In this document: positions 12,931 through 22,192 of the stretch, one piece after another
Layout of the letters: every line of letters begins with the position of its first letter
Position numbering within the stretch: position 1 is the stretch's first letter
DNA from: Methylobacterium sp.
GTDB lineage: Bacteria > Pseudomonadota > Alphaproteobacteria > Rhizobiales > Beijerinckiaceae
Reading direction: 5' to 3'
Length of the DNA: 64,000 bases
Assembly: GCA_002928875.1 (NCBI GenBank)
Contig: PERO01000020.1
Span: 496,001 to 560,000, forward strand
The notes under the pieces: generated by a model
What the model was told of the DNA's origin: nothing
Seen by the model: only the letters and a program-made list of their open reading frames with translations
Databases searched by the model: none
Position numbers and translations under genes: made by a program

Positions 12931-13497
12931 ATGGCTGAGGCAGTGGAAATTCCGGATGGAAACAAGAAGATCGGTCTCATGATCGCCGTGCTGGCGCTCA
13001 TGCTGGCCTTCTCGGAAATGGGCAACAAGCAGGCCGAGGCGGAATCGGTCGCGAAGAACATCGAGGCGGCCAATCTCTGGGCCTTCTTCCAGGCGAAGAC
13101 CATCCGCCGGACCGCCACGCTCGTTGCGGCAGAAGACATGCAGGCGCGCCTTGCAGGCGTGACGGAGCCTGCGGTGAAGGTGGCCTACGAAGCGCAGATC
13201 AAGCGCTGGCGCGACACCGCGGCCCGCTACGAAAGCGAGCCCGAGACCAACGAGGGCCGCAAGGAACTGATCGAGCGTGCCAAGGCCGCCGAGGCCCGCC
13301 GCGACCTGCAGAAAACGCGCTCGGAAGTGTTCGAGATTTCCTCGGCCCTGATCCAGATCGGCATCGTGCTCGCATCGGCCTCCATCATTGCCGGCATTTC
13401 GCTGCTGGTCTGGTGTGCCGGCGGGCTCGGGATTGCCGCGCTGGTGCTGATGGGTTTCGGAACCTGGGCGCCTACAGCGATTCCCTTCATCGCGTGA
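12931..13497 (+). CDS. DUF4337 membrane protein
   Basis: A 188-residue protein of the DUF4337 family, function unknown. The ATG at 12931 has a GGGAGGG site 4 bases upstream; the open frame from 12868 adds residues without family likeness. Visible are an N-terminal hydrophobic segment (about residues 13-27), a long Glu/Ala/Lys-rich helical middle with WAFFQAKTIRRTA, characteristic of the family, and two C-terminal membrane segments (about residues 140-182). It starts 75 bases after xerC on the same strand and ends 3 bases before the convergent stop of the DUF1624 gene. No partner genes suggest a role. Confidence 0.85.
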   Translation: MAEAVEIPDGNKKIGLMIAVLALMLAFSEMGNKQAEAESVAKNIEAANLWAFFQAKTIRRTATLVAAEDMQARLAGVTEPAVKVAYEAQIKRWRDTAARYESEPETNEGRKELIERAKAAEARRDLQKTRSEVFEISSALIQIGIVLASASIIAGISLLVWCAGGLGIAALVLMGFGTWAPTAIPFIA

Positions 13498-13500
13498 GGA

Positions 13501-14457
13501 TCATGGCGCCGGCGCGGTGCATTGGCGCGTCACCTGCTCGACCCTGAGCCGGAAGGCAACGTCCTGTCCATCGACGAGCAGGCGCTGCCAGAGGCCTTCC
13601 TTCTTGAGGTTGTTCACCATGCAGCCACAGAAATTCGCGCAGGTCGGCACATCACCGCCGGTGCCCTTGCACTGTTCCTGACAGGAGAGCAGAAAGCCGC
13701 GCGTTTCACGGTCGACCGGCGGCAGCAGGACGGAAGCCAGCAGCGCGAGCCCGCCATAGAGGATCGGCTGGTGCAGGAGGTAGATCGGCAGGCTCTTCCG
13801 CCCCATCCAGCCCAGCGCGCCGAGCGGCGGCGAGGGCCGGGCCGCTTCCGGTCTCGCCACCGGTCGCCGGAGCTTCGCCAGCGCGATGCCCGCGAGCACG
13901 CAGGCAAACCACGGGAAAACCGGCACGAAATCATTGGTGGAGGGCACCCGCGTGCCGAGCCCCAGCCAGACGAGCCAGGGCGAGGACAGGGCCTCTGCCC
14001 TGACGATCAGCGGCAGCGCGACGACCGCGAGCGCCGTGACGGCCGAAACCAGCCATGGCCAGCGCAGGAACGGCAGGGCCAGCACGCTCGCCAGCGCGAT
14101 GTGATGCAGAATGCCGAAGAAGATGAAGCGATCCGGGAAGATCAGATACGTGCCGGCCGTCACGAGCCCCGCCGCGCCGGCCACCAGCGCCAGCCGCCGG
14201 AGGAAGCGCTCGCGCCCGAAACCCCCGCCATGGGCCAGCACGAGGCTCACCCCCACCAGCGCAAGGAAGCTCGCGGCAATCGCATGGCCGAAGAAGAGCC
14301 AGGCCGGATAATCCCGAAGATCGACCGGAATCAGCTCGAGAAACGAGAGATTCCAACCGAGATGGTAGATCACCATCGCGACGATCGCGACCCCTCGCGC
14401 GACATCGAGCGCCGGGATGCGCCCAGGCCGGCCGGAGGGAATCGCGGTCTCGCTCAT
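13501..14457 (-). CDS. DUF1624 / HGSNAT-type acyltransferase-like membrane protein
   Basis: A 318-residue polytopic membrane protein of the DUF1624 (heparan-alpha-glucosaminide N-acetyltransferase catalytic-like) family. The family signature ALDVARGVAIVAMVIYHLGWNLSF opens the protein and about eight membrane segments follow; the His and Asn of this segment are conserved. A late segment reads GRKSLPIYLLHQPILYG, typical of acyltransferase-3-like folds. The last 75 residues form a Cys-rich tail (CQEQCKGTGG, CANFCGCM) that looks soluble and is unusual for the fold. The ATG at 14457 was chosen because the family motif follows soon after. It lies 59 bases after lpdA on the same strand and could be read through from it. 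Substrate unknown. Confidence 0.8.
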   Translation of the reverse strand: MSETAIPSGRPGRIPALDVARGVAIVAMVIYHLGWNLSFLELIPVDLRDYPAWLFFGHAIAASFLALVGVSLVLAHGGGFGRERFLRRLALVAGAAGLVTAGTYLIFPDRFIFFGILHHIALASVLALPFLRWPWLVSAVTALAVVALPLIVRAEALSSPWLVWLGLGTRVPSTNDFVPVFPWFACVLAGIALAKLRRPVARPEAARPSPPLGALGWMGRKSLPIYLLHQPILYGGLALLASVLLPPVDRETRGFLLSCQEQCKGTGGDVPTCANFCGCMVNNLKKEGLWQRLLVDGQDVAFRLRVEQVTRQCTAPAP

Positions 14458-14487
14458 GCCCGGACCATGACGGAGCCGGCGGGGATT

Positions 14488-14510
14488 GTCATCCCGCGCC
14501 GGCACGCGGG
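14488..14510. repeat. Partial GTCAT-type palindromic repeat
   Basis: The gap between lpdA and the DUF1624 gene holds GTCATCCCGCG, then a hairpin CCCGCG (14493-14498), loop CCGGCA, CGCGGG (14505-14510). The GTCATCCCG start matches the end of the larger repeat at 23399-23526, so this looks like a half copy. It could also act as an RNA hairpin after lpdA. Confidence 0.5.
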
Positions 14511-14516
14511 GGTCGA

Positions 14517-15914
14517 TCACAGATGGATCTGGCGCTTTTCGACGGCCATGGCGGCTTCCTTCACCGCTTCGCTCATCGTGGGATGGGCGTGGCAGGTGCG
14601 GGCGAGATCTTCCGACGAGCCGCCGAATTCCATCAGCACGGCTGCTTCATGGATCATCTCGCCGGCGCCGGCACCGATGATGTGCACGCCGAGGACGCGG
14701 TCGGTGGTCTTGTCGGCCAGCACCTTCACGAAGCCGTCGGTGGCGCGATTGGCGCGCGCGCGGCCATTGGCGGTGAAAGGGAACTTGCCGACATTGTAGG
14801 CGATGTTCGCGGCCTTGAGTTCCTCCTCGGTCTTGCCGACCGACGCGACTTCCGGAAACGTATAGACCACGCCGGGGATCACGTCGTAGTTCACGTGGCC
14901 CGCCTTGCCGGCGATGATCTCTGCCACCGCGACGCCTTCGTCCTCGGCCTTGTGGGCGAGCATCGGGCCACGCACCACGTCGCCGATGGCGTAGATGCCC
15001 GGCACGTTCGTTTCGAAGTGATGGCCGATGGTGACGCGTCCGCGCTCCATCGCGACACCCACCGCCTCCAGGCCGAGGCCATCGGTGTTCGGGCGGCGGC
15101 CGATGGCGACCAGCACCACATCCGCCTTCATCTCCTCGGCGGCACCTCCCGCGGCGGGCTCCACGGTCAGCGTCACGCCATCCTTGCCGGCGACGGCGCC
15201 CGTGACCTTCTTGCCGAGTTGGAACTTGAAACCCTGCTTCTCGAGAATGCGCTGGGTCTGCTTCGCAACCTCGCCATCCATGCCCGGCAGGATGCGGTCG
15301 AGATATTCGATGACCTCGACCTTCGCGCCGAGCCGCCCCCAGACCGAGCCCATCTCGAGGCCGATCACGCCCGCGCCGATCACGATGAGCTTGCCGGGCA
15401 CGGCCGGAAGTTCCAGCGCGCCGGTGGAGGTGACGATCTTTTGCTCGTCGATCGCGACATTCGGCAGGTTCGCGGATTCCGAGCCCGTGGCGATGACGAT
15501 GGCCTTCGTTTCGAGCACCTGCGTCGCGCCATCCTCGGCCTTCACCTGCACCTTGCCCGCCGAAAGAATGGTACCAAGCCCATGGAAGGCCTCGACCTTG
15601 TTCTTCTTCAGCAGGAAGCCGACGCCGGTGACATTCGCGTCGATCGTTTCCTGCTTGTGCTGCATCATCGCCGGCAGGTTCAGCTTGGGCGCGGGCACAT
15701 CGATGCCGAGTGCCGCGAAACCATGCCCGGCCTCGTGGAAGAGTTCGGAGGCATGCAGCATCGCCTTGGAGGGGATGCAGCCGACATTGAGGCAGGTGCC
15801 GCCATGCGTCTTGCGCTTTTCCACCACGGCCACCTTCAGGCCGAGCTGGGCCGCGCGGATGGCGCAGACATAACCGCCGGGGCCGGTGCCGATGACGACG
15901 AGATCGTAGGACAT
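14517..15914 (-). CDS. lpdA: Dihydrolipoyl dehydrogenase (E3)
   Basis: A 465-residue FAD disulfide oxidoreductase, the E3 of the 2-oxoglutarate dehydrogenase complex, which reoxidises dihydrolipoamide with NAD+. The FAD-binding [20 protein letters not shown] starts near residue 5. The redox disulfide lies in [13 protein letters not shown], the NAD fold in [19 protein letters not shown], and the His-Glu dyad in HAHPTMSEA. The ATG at 15914 is preferred over one 9 bases upstream because AAGGAA sits at proper distance from it. It follows the SDR gene by 32 bases, as the distal gene of the suc block. Confidence 0.96.
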   Translation of the reverse strand: MSYDLVVIGTGPGGYVCAIRAAQLGLKVAVVEKRKTHGGTCLNVGCIPSKAMLHASELFHEAGHGFAALGIDVPAPKLNLPAMMQHKQETIDANVTGVGFLLKKNKVEAFHGLGTILSAGKVQVKAEDGATQVLETKAIVIATGSESANLPNVAIDEQKIVTSTGALELPAVPGKLIVIGAGVIGLEMGSVWGRLGAKVEVIEYLDRILPGMDGEVAKQTQRILEKQGFKFQLGKKVTGAVAGKDGVTLTVEPAAGGAAEEMKADVVLVAIGRRPNTDGLGLEAVGVAMERGRVTIGHHFETNVPGIYAIGDVVRGPMLAHKAEDEGVAVAEIIAGKAGHVNYDVIPGVVYTFPEVASVGKTEEELKAANIAYNVGKFPFTANGRARANRATDGFVKVLADKTTDRVLGVHIIGAGAGEMIHEAAVLMEFGGSSEDLARTCHAHPTMSEAVKEAAMAVEKRQIHL

Positions 15915-15946
15915 CGCAAGCATTTCCTTATGGTGGGACAGCCGCC

Positions 15947-16708
15947 TCAGCGGCCACCTGAAACCGTGATGAGTGAACCGACGACGTAGGAAGCCTTGGG
16001 CGAGGCGAGCCAGCGCACGCTGTCCGCGATTTCCTCGGCGCTGCCGCCCCGCTGCATGGGCACGAGACCGGCAAGCCGCTCGACGCGATCGGGAATGCCG
16101 CCCGAGGCGTGGATGTCGGTCTTGATGAGCCCCGGCCGCACCGCATTGACGCGCACGCCCTCCGTCGCGACCTCGCGGCCAAGTCCGATCGTCATGGAAT
16201 CGATCGCGCCTTTCGAGGCCGCGTAATCGACATATTGCGCGGGCGAGCCGAGATCGGCGGCGACCGAGCCGATATTGATGATCGCGCCGCCCTGCCCGCC
16301 ATGGCGGGTCGACATGCGCTTCACCGCCTCCCGCGCGCAGAGAAACGCGCCGATCACGTTGATGCGCATCATGCGCGTCAGGCGGTCGAGCGACATCTCG
16401 TCCACCCGCGCGGCGACATCCACCACGCCGGCATTGTTGACGAGGACGGCGAGCCGCCCGAAACCGTCGACCGCCCCGAACATCCGCAGCACATCCGGCT
16501 CGGAGCCGACATCGCCCTGGATGACCAGCGCCCGGCGCTGGCGTGCGACGACGCCGGCCGCCACCGCGTCGGCAGCCGCGCGGTTGCCGACATAATTGAT
16601 GACGACGTCATAGCCATCCTCGGCAAGGCCGAGCGCGCAGGCGCGGCCGATGCCGCGCGAACCGCCGGTGACGAGGGCGACCGGAGTATCGCCGGGAACC
16701 GCGCCCAT
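15947..16708 (-). CDS. SDR-family oxidoreductase (FabG-like), between sucB and lpdA
   Basis: A 253-residue classical short-chain dehydrogenase/reductase. The cofactor motif [10 protein letters not shown] lies at about residues 14-23, followed by NNAG, the catalytic Ser in NIGSVAAD and YxxxK in DYAASKGA. The C-terminal [16 protein letters not shown] and [11 protein letters not shown] are typical of sugar/3-oxoacyl reductases. No Asp after the first beta strand favours NADPH, but this is weak evidence. Substrate cannot be told from sequence. It sits 10 bases after sucB and 32 bases before lpdA, so it is cotranscribed with the 2-oxoglutarate dehydrogenase genes. It is not needed for the complex; it may serve a linked oxidoreduction or simply ride in the operon. 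Confidence 0.88.
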   Translation of the reverse strand: MGAVPGDTPVALVTGGSRGIGRACALGLAEDGYDVVINYVGNRAAADAVAAGVVARQRRALVIQGDVGSEPDVLRMFGAVDGFGRLAVLVNNAGVVDVAARVDEMSLDRLTRMMRINVIGAFLCAREAVKRMSTRHGGQGGAIINIGSVAADLGSPAQYVDYAASKGAIDSMTIGLGREVATEGVRVNAVRPGLIKTDIHASGGIPDRVERLAGLVPMQRGGSAEEIADSVRWLASPKASYVVGSLITVSGGR

Positions 16709-16718
16709 CGCGCGCGCC

Positions 16719-17942
16719 TCAGAGATCCATCACGAGGCGCGACGGGTCTTCCAGGCACTCCTTCACGCGCACCAGGAAGGTCACGGCCTCCTTGCCGTCG
16801 ACGATCCGGTGATCGTAGGAGAGCGCGAGATACATCATCGGACGCACCTCGATCTTGCCGCCGATCACCACCGGCCGCTCCTGGATCTTGTGCATGCCGA
16901 GAATGCCCGATTGCGGGGCGTTGAGGATCGGCGTCGACATCAGCGAGCCGTAGATGCCGCCATTGGTGATGGTGAAGGTGCCGCCGGACATCTCCTCGAT
17001 CTTGAGCTGGCCATCGCGTGCGCGCTTGCCGAATTCGGCGATGCCCTTCTCGATGCCGGCGAGGCCGAGGTGATCCGCATCGCGCAGGACCGGCACGACG
17101 AGGCCCTTGTCGGTGCCGACCGCGATGCCGACGTGATAGTAGTTCTTGTAGATGATATCGGTGCCGTCGATCTCGGCATTGACGCCAGGCAATTCCTTCA
17201 ACGCCTGCACGCAGGCCTTCACGAAGAAGCCCATGAAGCCGAGCTTCACGCCGTGCTTCTTCTCGAAAAGATCCTTGTACTGGTTGCGGAGGGACATCAC
17301 GGCGCTCATGTCGACCTCGTTGAAGGTCGTCAGCATCGCCGCGGTGTTCTGGCTTTCCTTCAGGCGGCGCGCGATGGTCTGGCGCAGCTTGGTCATCTTC
17401 ACGCGTTCCTCGCGCTCGGCATCCGACGGGGCGGAGGCAACGCGCGGCGCGGCCGGAGCCGCCGCGGGCGCAGCCGCAGGCGCCGGGTTTGCGAGGGCCC
17501 GCAGCACGTCTTCCTTCAGCACCTGGCCGCGCTTGCCCGAGCCGGCATCGACCGCGACACCGGTCTCGGCCATCATCTTGGCGGCCGAGGGCGCCGGCGG
17601 CATGGCGGTCGCAGCGGCCGGGGCGGGCGCCGCGACAGGAGCAGGAGCCGGTGCAGCCGCCTTCGGCGCTTCAGCCGCAGCAGCGGGAGCGGCAGCCGCC
17701 GCACCACCCGCGGCGATGGAGCCGAGCAGCGCGTTGACGCCCACCGTCTCGCCTTCCTTCGCGACGATTTCGGCCAGAGTGCCGGCGGCCGGCGCATTGA
17801 CCTCGAGGGTCACCTTGTCGGTCTCGAGTTCAAGCAGGGGTTCATCCGCCTTCACGGCGTCACCCGGCTTCTTGAACCACTTGCCGATCGTGGCTTCCGA
17901 GACGCTCTCGCCGAGAGTGGGAACGCGGATTTCGGTGCTCAT
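16719..17942 (-). CDS. sucB: Dihydrolipoyllysine succinyltransferase (E2 of OGDH)
   Basis: A 407-residue E2 core of the 2-oxoglutarate dehydrogenase complex. The N-terminal lipoyl domain carries the lipoylated Lys in ETDKVTLEV (about residue 43). An Ala/Pro-rich linker of some 40 residues follows, then the peripheral-subunit binding domain ([10 protein letters not shown] to DVLRAL) and a second Ala-Pro linker. The acyltransferase core ends with [14 protein letters not shown], containing the catalytic His-x-x-x-Asp. It follows sucA by 69 bases, a gap that holds a palindrome (17987-18005), and precedes the SDR gene by 10 bases. Confidence 0.97.
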   Translation of the reverse strand: MSTEIRVPTLGESVSEATIGKWFKKPGDAVKADEPLLELETDKVTLEVNAPAAGTLAEIVAKEGETVGVNALLGSIAAGGAAAAAPAAAAEAPKAAAPAPAPVAAPAPAAATAMPPAPSAAKMMAETGVAVDAGSGKRGQVLKEDVLRALANPAPAAAPAAAPAAPRVASAPSDAEREERVKMTKLRQTIARRLKESQNTAAMLTTFNEVDMSAVMSLRNQYKDLFEKKHGVKLGFMGFFVKACVQALKELPGVNAEIDGTDIIYKNYYHVGIAVGTDKGLVVPVLRDADHLGLAGIEKGIAEFGKRARDGQLKIEEMSGGTFTITNGGIYGSLMSTPILNAPQSGILGMHKIQERPVVIGGKIEVRPMMYLALSYDHRIVDGKEAVTFLVRVKECLEDPSRLVMDL

Positions 17943-17986
17943 GGGAAAAGGACCTTCTTGGAACGAAAAAATGCGAGGGGCGGGCG

Positions 17987-18005
17987 GCGCGGGATCATCC
18001 CGCGC
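17987..18005. repeat. 19-base palindrome between sucA and sucB
   Basis: GCGCGGGAT, a single C, ATCCCGCGC form a perfect inverted repeat in the 69-base sucA-sucB gap. In RNA it would give a GC-rich hairpin with the innermost pairs opened. The GGGATcATCCC core resembles the ends of the GTCATCCC repeats in this window, so it may be a degenerate member. A role in setting the sucA:sucB ratio is possible but only inferred. Confidence 0.5.
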
Positions 18006-18011
18006 GCGACA

Positions 18012-20888
18012 TCAGGTGGCGAAGGCGTCGTTGAGGAACGCGTTCAGCTGCTCCAGATGCTTGGACATCTGGCCGACCGCCGTGGATGCCGCCGCCGGGC
18101 GACCGGCATAGCGGGCACGGGTGGGCGACGCACCGACCTGCTGCAGCGCCCATTCGAGATAGGGCTCCACGAAGGTCCAACTGCCCATGTTCTTGGGCTC
18201 TTCCTGGCACCAGACCACATCCGCCTTCTTGAAGCGGGCGAGCTCCGTCGCGACCGACTTCATCGGGAACGGGTAGAGCTGCTCCACGCGCAGCAGGTAG
18301 ACATCGTCGATGCCGCGCTTCTCGCGCTCCTCGAGGAGGTCATAATAGACCTTGCCGGAGCAGAGGATGACCCGACGGATCTTGGCGTCGGGCTTGAGCC
18401 TGGTGGTGGAACGGCCGATTTCCGCGTCATCCTTCAGGATGCGATGGAACGAGGTGCCGCCGGCGAGATCCGCGAGGTCCGAGATGCAGCGCTTGTGGCG
18501 CAGCAGGCTCTTCGGGGTCATGAGGATGAGCGGCTTTCTGAAGTCGCGCTTCAGCTGCCGGCGCAGGATGTGGAAATAGTTTGCCGGCGTCGTGCAGTTC
18601 GCGACCTGCATGTTGTCTTCCGCGCAGAGTTGCAGGAAGCGCTCGAGGCGGGCGCTGGAATGCTCCGGCCCCTGCCCCTCATAACCGTGGGGGAGAAGGC
18701 AGACCAGGCCCGACATGCGCAGCCACTTGCGTTCGCCCGAGGAGATGAACTGGTCGAACAGAACCTGCGCGCCATTGGCGAAATCGCCGAACTGCGCTTC
18801 CCAGCAGGTGAGCGCATTGGGCTCGGCGAGGCTGTAGCCATATTCGAAGCCGAGCACCGCCTCTTCCGAGAGCATCGAGTTGATGACCTCGTATTTCGCC
18901 TGCCCCGCCTGCACGTTGTTGAGCGGGGTGTAGCGAGTCTCGGTCTCCTGGTCGATCAGCACCGAATGGCGCTGGGAGAACGTGCCGCGCTCGCAATCCT
19001 GCCCGGAAAGGCGCACGCGATGCCCCTCGGCGACGAGGCTGCCGAAGGCGAGGGCCTCGCCCATCGCCCAGTCGATGCCGGTGCCGCTCTCGATCATCTT
19101 CCGGCGGTTGTCGAGGAAGCGCTGGATGGTCTTGTGGATGTTGAAATTGTCCGGAACCCTGGTGATCGCGTAGCCGATCTCCTGCAGGCGCTCGGTCTCG
19201 ATACCGGTCTGCCCGCGACGCGGATCGTCGTCGCTTTCCTTGGTCGAGGTGAGGCCCGCCCACTTGCCATCGAGCCAATCGGCCTTGTTCGGCTTGTAGG
19301 CCTGACCGGCCTCGAATTCGGCCTCGAGGCGCTGGCGCCAATCGGCCTTCATCTTCTCGATCTCGCCCTCGGTCACGACGCCTTCCGCGACGAGCTTCGC
19401 GGAATACATCTCGAGGGTCGATTTGTGGCCGCGGATGTTCTTGTACATCAGCGGCTGGGTGAAGCCCGGCTCGTCGCCCTCGTTGTGGCCGAAGCGGCGA
19501 TAGCACCACATGTCGATGACGACCGGGCGCTGGAACTTCATGCGGAACTCGGTCGCGACCTTGGCCGCGAACACCACCGCCTCCGGATCATCGCCGTTCA
19601 CGTGGAAGATCGGCGCTTCCACCATCTTCGCCACATCCGACGGATAGGGCGAGGAGCGCGAATAGCGCGGATAGGTGGTGAAGCCGATCTGGTTGTTGAT
19701 GATGAAATGCACCGAGCCGCCGGTGCGATGGCCCTTGAGGCCGGAGAGGCCCAGGCATTCCGCCACCACGCCCTGGCCGGCAAAGGCCGCATCGCCATGC
19801 AGCAGCAGCGGCAGCACCGCGCGCCGGTCATCCGGCGGGCAGCCATGCTGGTCCTGCTTCGCGCGCACCTTGCCGAGCACCACCGGGTTGACGATCTCGA
19901 GATGCGAGGGGTTCGGCGTCAGCGAGAGATGGACGTTGTTGCCATCGAACGAGCGGTCCGAGGACGCGCCGAGATGGTACTTCACGTCGCCCGAACCTTC
20001 CACGTCGTCGGGCGCGAAGGAGCCGCCCTTGAATTCGTGGAACAAGGCGCGATGCGGCTTGCCCATCACCTGGGTCAGCACGTTGAGGCGACCGCGATGG
20101 GCCATGCCCAGCACGATATCCTTCACGCCGAGATTGCCGCCACGCTTGATGATCTGCTCGAGCGCCGGGATGAGGCTCTCGCCGCCATCGAGGCCGAAGC
20201 GCTTGGTGCCGGTGAACTTCACGTCGAGGAACTTCTCGAAGCCCTCGGCCTCCACCAGCTTGTTCAGGATGGCGCGCTTGCCCTCGCGGGTGAAGGTGAT
20301 TTCCTTGTCCGGACCCTCGATGCGCTCCTGCAGCCAGCTCTTCGCGGCCGGGTCGGAGATGTGCATGAACTCGTAGCCGATCGTCTCGCAATAGGTGCGG
20401 CGCAGGATCGCCAGCATCTCGCGGATCGTCGCGAATTCGAGGCCGAGCACGTTGTCGATGAAGATCTTGCGATCCCAATCGGCTTCCGTGAAGCCGTAGG
20501 ACGAGGGGTGCAGCTCCTCGTGATCCTTGCGCGGCTCCATGCCGAGCGGATCGAGATTGGCATGCAGGTGGCCGCGCATGCGGTAGGCGCGGATCATCAT
20601 CAGCGCATGCACGGAATCGCGCGCGGCACGGATGAGATCGGCATCCGAAAAGCCCGGCGCGCCCTTGGCGGCAGCGGCGTCCGACTTGCCCTTGAGCTTG
20701 TCGGTGACGGCCTTCTCGACCGCGCCCCAATTGCCATCCAGCGCCGAGATCAGCTCGCCATTGACCTGCGGCGGCCAGTTCTTGCGCGCCCAGGAGGGGC
20801 CGGGCGTTTCCTCGCCGGTGAGGCTTTCGAGATAGCCGGCATTGCCGGGCGCCAGCGCCGAGAGATCGATTCCGCTTTTGTCGTCCAT
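18012..20888 (-). CDS. sucA: 2-oxoglutarate dehydrogenase E1 component
   Basis: A 958-residue thiamine-diphosphate enzyme that decarboxylates 2-oxoglutarate and passes the succinyl group to SucB. The start at ATG 20888 gives MDDKSGIDLSALA; an upstream ATG at 20972 would overlap the cupin gene. Visible are the N-terminal segment with GNAGYLESL, the HRGRLNVL and FHEFKG region, the ThDP-binding HGDAAFAGQGVVAE, NNQIGFTT, the pyrimidine-binding part, RRFGHNEGDEP and the LLPHGYEGQGPEHSSARLERFL stretch. Length fits the family. It lies 16 bases after the DHCW cupin gene and 69 bases before sucB. Confidence 0.98.
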   Translation of the reverse strand: MDDKSGIDLSALAPGNAGYLESLTGEETPGPSWARKNWPPQVNGELISALDGNWGAVEKAVTDKLKGKSDAAAAKGAPGFSDADLIRAARDSVHALMMIRAYRMRGHLHANLDPLGMEPRKDHEELHPSSYGFTEADWDRKIFIDNVLGLEFATIREMLAILRRTYCETIGYEFMHISDPAAKSWLQERIEGPDKEITFTREGKRAILNKLVEAEGFEKFLDVKFTGTKRFGLDGGESLIPALEQIIKRGGNLGVKDIVLGMAHRGRLNVLTQVMGKPHRALFHEFKGGSFAPDDVEGSGDVKYHLGASSDRSFDGNNVHLSLTPNPSHLEIVNPVVLGKVRAKQDQHGCPPDDRRAVLPLLLHGDAAFAGQGVVAECLGLSGLKGHRTGGSVHFIINNQIGFTTYPRYSRSSPYPSDVAKMVEAPIFHVNGDDPEAVVFAAKVATEFRMKFQRPVVIDMWCYRRFGHNEGDEPGFTQPLMYKNIRGHKSTLEMYSAKLVAEGVVTEGEIEKMKADWRQRLEAEFEAGQAYKPNKADWLDGKWAGLTSTKESDDDPRRGQTGIETERLQEIGYAITRVPDNFNIHKTIQRFLDNRRKMIESGTGIDWAMGEALAFGSLVAEGHRVRLSGQDCERGTFSQRHSVLIDQETETRYTPLNNVQAGQAKYEVINSMLSEEAVLGFEYGYSLAEPNALTCWEAQFGDFANGAQVLFDQFISSGERKWLRMSGLVCLLPHGYEGQGPEHSSARLERFLQLCAEDNMQVANCTTPANYFHILRRQLKRDFRKPLILMTPKSLLRHKRCISDLADLAGGTSFHRILKDDAEIGRSTTRLKPDAKIRRVILCSGKVYYDLLEEREKRGIDDVYLLRVEQLYPFPMKSVATELARFKKADVVWCQEEPKNMGSWTFVEPYLEWALQQVGASPTRARYAGRPAAASTAVGQMSKHLEQLNAFLNDAFAT

Positions 20889-20904
20889 GGGTCCGTCCCC
20901 GCTT

Positions 20905-21240
20905 TCAGTCGACAATGAAGAGTGTGGCGCCCTTGGGCGAAACGGAGCGATGCGGCTCCGCGCCGTCGGCAACCTGATAGCTCATGCCGGGCTTGAGCAC
21001 GTAATGCCGGCCATCGGCGAGCGTGGTTTCGAGTTCACCCGCGAGGCAGAGCAAAACGTGGCCCTTCTCGCACCAATGGTCCGAAACATAGCCCGGGGTG
21101 TATTCCACCATGCGCACGCGGATCGTGTTCCCTTCCGGCCCGAAATGTCGGGTCCGCCAGAGCGCTTCCCCCGCTTCCGCCGAATGGCGTGTCGCGGGGA
21201 TCTCGCTCCAGTCGGTCGTGCCGAAGGGAATATCCGTCAT
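20905..21240 (-). CDS. DHCW-motif cupin-fold protein
   Basis: A 111-residue single-domain cupin. The core reads YVSDHWCEKGHVLLCLAGEL, which is the motif after which the DHCW cupin family is named, followed by a second cupin strand set with LKPGMSYQVAD and AEPHRS. The two His and the Glu could bind a metal, as in other cupins, but no reaction is known for this family. Start at ATG 21240; ATG 21246 is two codons earlier and equally possible. It lies between sucD (44 bases upstream of sucD's stop on the transcript side) and sucA (16 bases), on the same strand, so it belongs to the suc transcript. Whether it has a link with the TCA enzymes is unknown. Confidence 0.85.
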   Translation of the reverse strand: MTDIPFGTTDWSEIPATRHSAEAGEALWRTRHFGPEGNTIRVRMVEYTPGYVSDHWCEKGHVLLCLAGELETTLADGRHYVLKPGMSYQVADGAEPHRSVSPKGATLFIVD

Positions 21241-21284
21241 GCGCATGGCATTACCTGCACGTTTTCGTCACTTGCCCGTTTTCG

Positions 21285-22172
21285 TCATTTGCCCTTGAGG
21301 ACCTCGACGAGGGTTTTTCCAAGGCGCGCCGGCGACGGCGAGACGCGGATGCCCGCTTCTTCCATCGCGGCGATCTTGTCTTCCGCACCGCCCTTGCCGC
21401 CCGCGATGATCGCGCCGGCATGGCCCATGCGACGGCCCGGAGGCGCGGTGCGGCCCGCGATGAAACCGACCATCGGCTTCTTGCGGCCACGCTTCGCCTC
21501 GTCCTTGATGAACTGCGCGGCTTCTTCCTCGGCCGAGCCGCCGATTTCGCCGATCATGATGATCGACTGCGTCTCGGGATCGGCGAGGAACTTCTCGAGC
21601 ATGTCGATATATTCCGTGCCCTTCACCGGGTCGCCGCCGATGCCGACGGCCGTGGTCTGGCCGAGGCCTTCCTGCGTCGTCTGGAACACGGCCTCGTAGG
21701 TCAGCGTGCCGGAGCGCGAGACGATGCCGACATTGCCGCGCTTGAAGATGTTGCCCGGCATGATGCCGATCTTGCACTCGCCAGCGGTCATCACGCCGGG
21801 GCAGTTCGGGCCGATGAGGCGCGACTTCGAGCCATCGAGCGCGCGCTTCACCTTGATCATGTCCTGCACCGGAATGCCTTCCGTGATGCACACGATGAGC
21901 GGGATCTCCGCCTGGATCGCCTCGCAGATCGCATCCGCCGCGCCCGGCGGGGGCACGTAGATCACGCTCGCATCGGCGCCGGTGCGGTCACGCGCTTCGG
22001 CGACCGTATCGAAGACCGGCAGGCCGAGATGCGTGGAACCGCCTTTGCCCGGCGAGGTGCCGCCCACCATCTTGGTGCCATAGGCAATCGCCTGTTCGGA
22101 ATGGAAGGTCCCGTTCTTGCCGGTAAAGCCCTGGCAGATGACCTTGGTATTCGCGTTGATGAGAATGGACAT
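21285..22172 (-). CDS. sucD: Succinyl-CoA synthetase alpha subunit
   Basis: A 295-residue subunit that binds CoA and carries the phosphohistidine of the substrate-level phosphorylation step of the TCA cycle. It starts [21 protein letters not shown]. The CoA site [21 protein letters not shown], the GPNCPGVM segment and the phosphorylated His in GHAGAII (about residue 250, in RRMGHAGAI) are all present. Length matches the family. It follows sucC by 20 bases; the pair is surely co-translated and assembles as alpha-beta heterodimers. Confidence 0.98.
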   Translation of the reverse strand: MSILINANTKVICQGFTGKNGTFHSEQAIAYGTKMVGGTSPGKGGSTHLGLPVFDTVAEARDRTGADASVIYVPPPGAADAICEAIQAEIPLIVCITEGIPVQDMIKVKRALDGSKSRLIGPNCPGVMTAGECKIGIMPGNIFKRGNVGIVSRSGTLTYEAVFQTTQEGLGQTTAVGIGGDPVKGTEYIDMLEKFLADPETQSIIMIGEIGGSAEEEAAQFIKDEAKRGRKKPMVGFIAGRTAPPGRRMGHAGAIIAGGKGGAEDKIAAMEEAGIRVSPSPARLGKTLVEVLKGK

Positions 22173-22192
22173 ATGCGTTTTCCCTCGGTCCC

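Noticed and set aside
18012-20888. Possible frameshift in sucA at the HGCPPDDRR segment
   Set aside because: The frame continues without a break into HGDAAFAGQGVVAE and all later motifs; the odd residues look like ordinary variation.
16650-20918. A 1422-codon plus-strand open frame over sucAB
   Set aside because: It is antisense to sucA and sucB, is rich in Arg, His, Ala and Glu as expected from GC-rich codon bias, has no domain and no Shine-Dalgarno.
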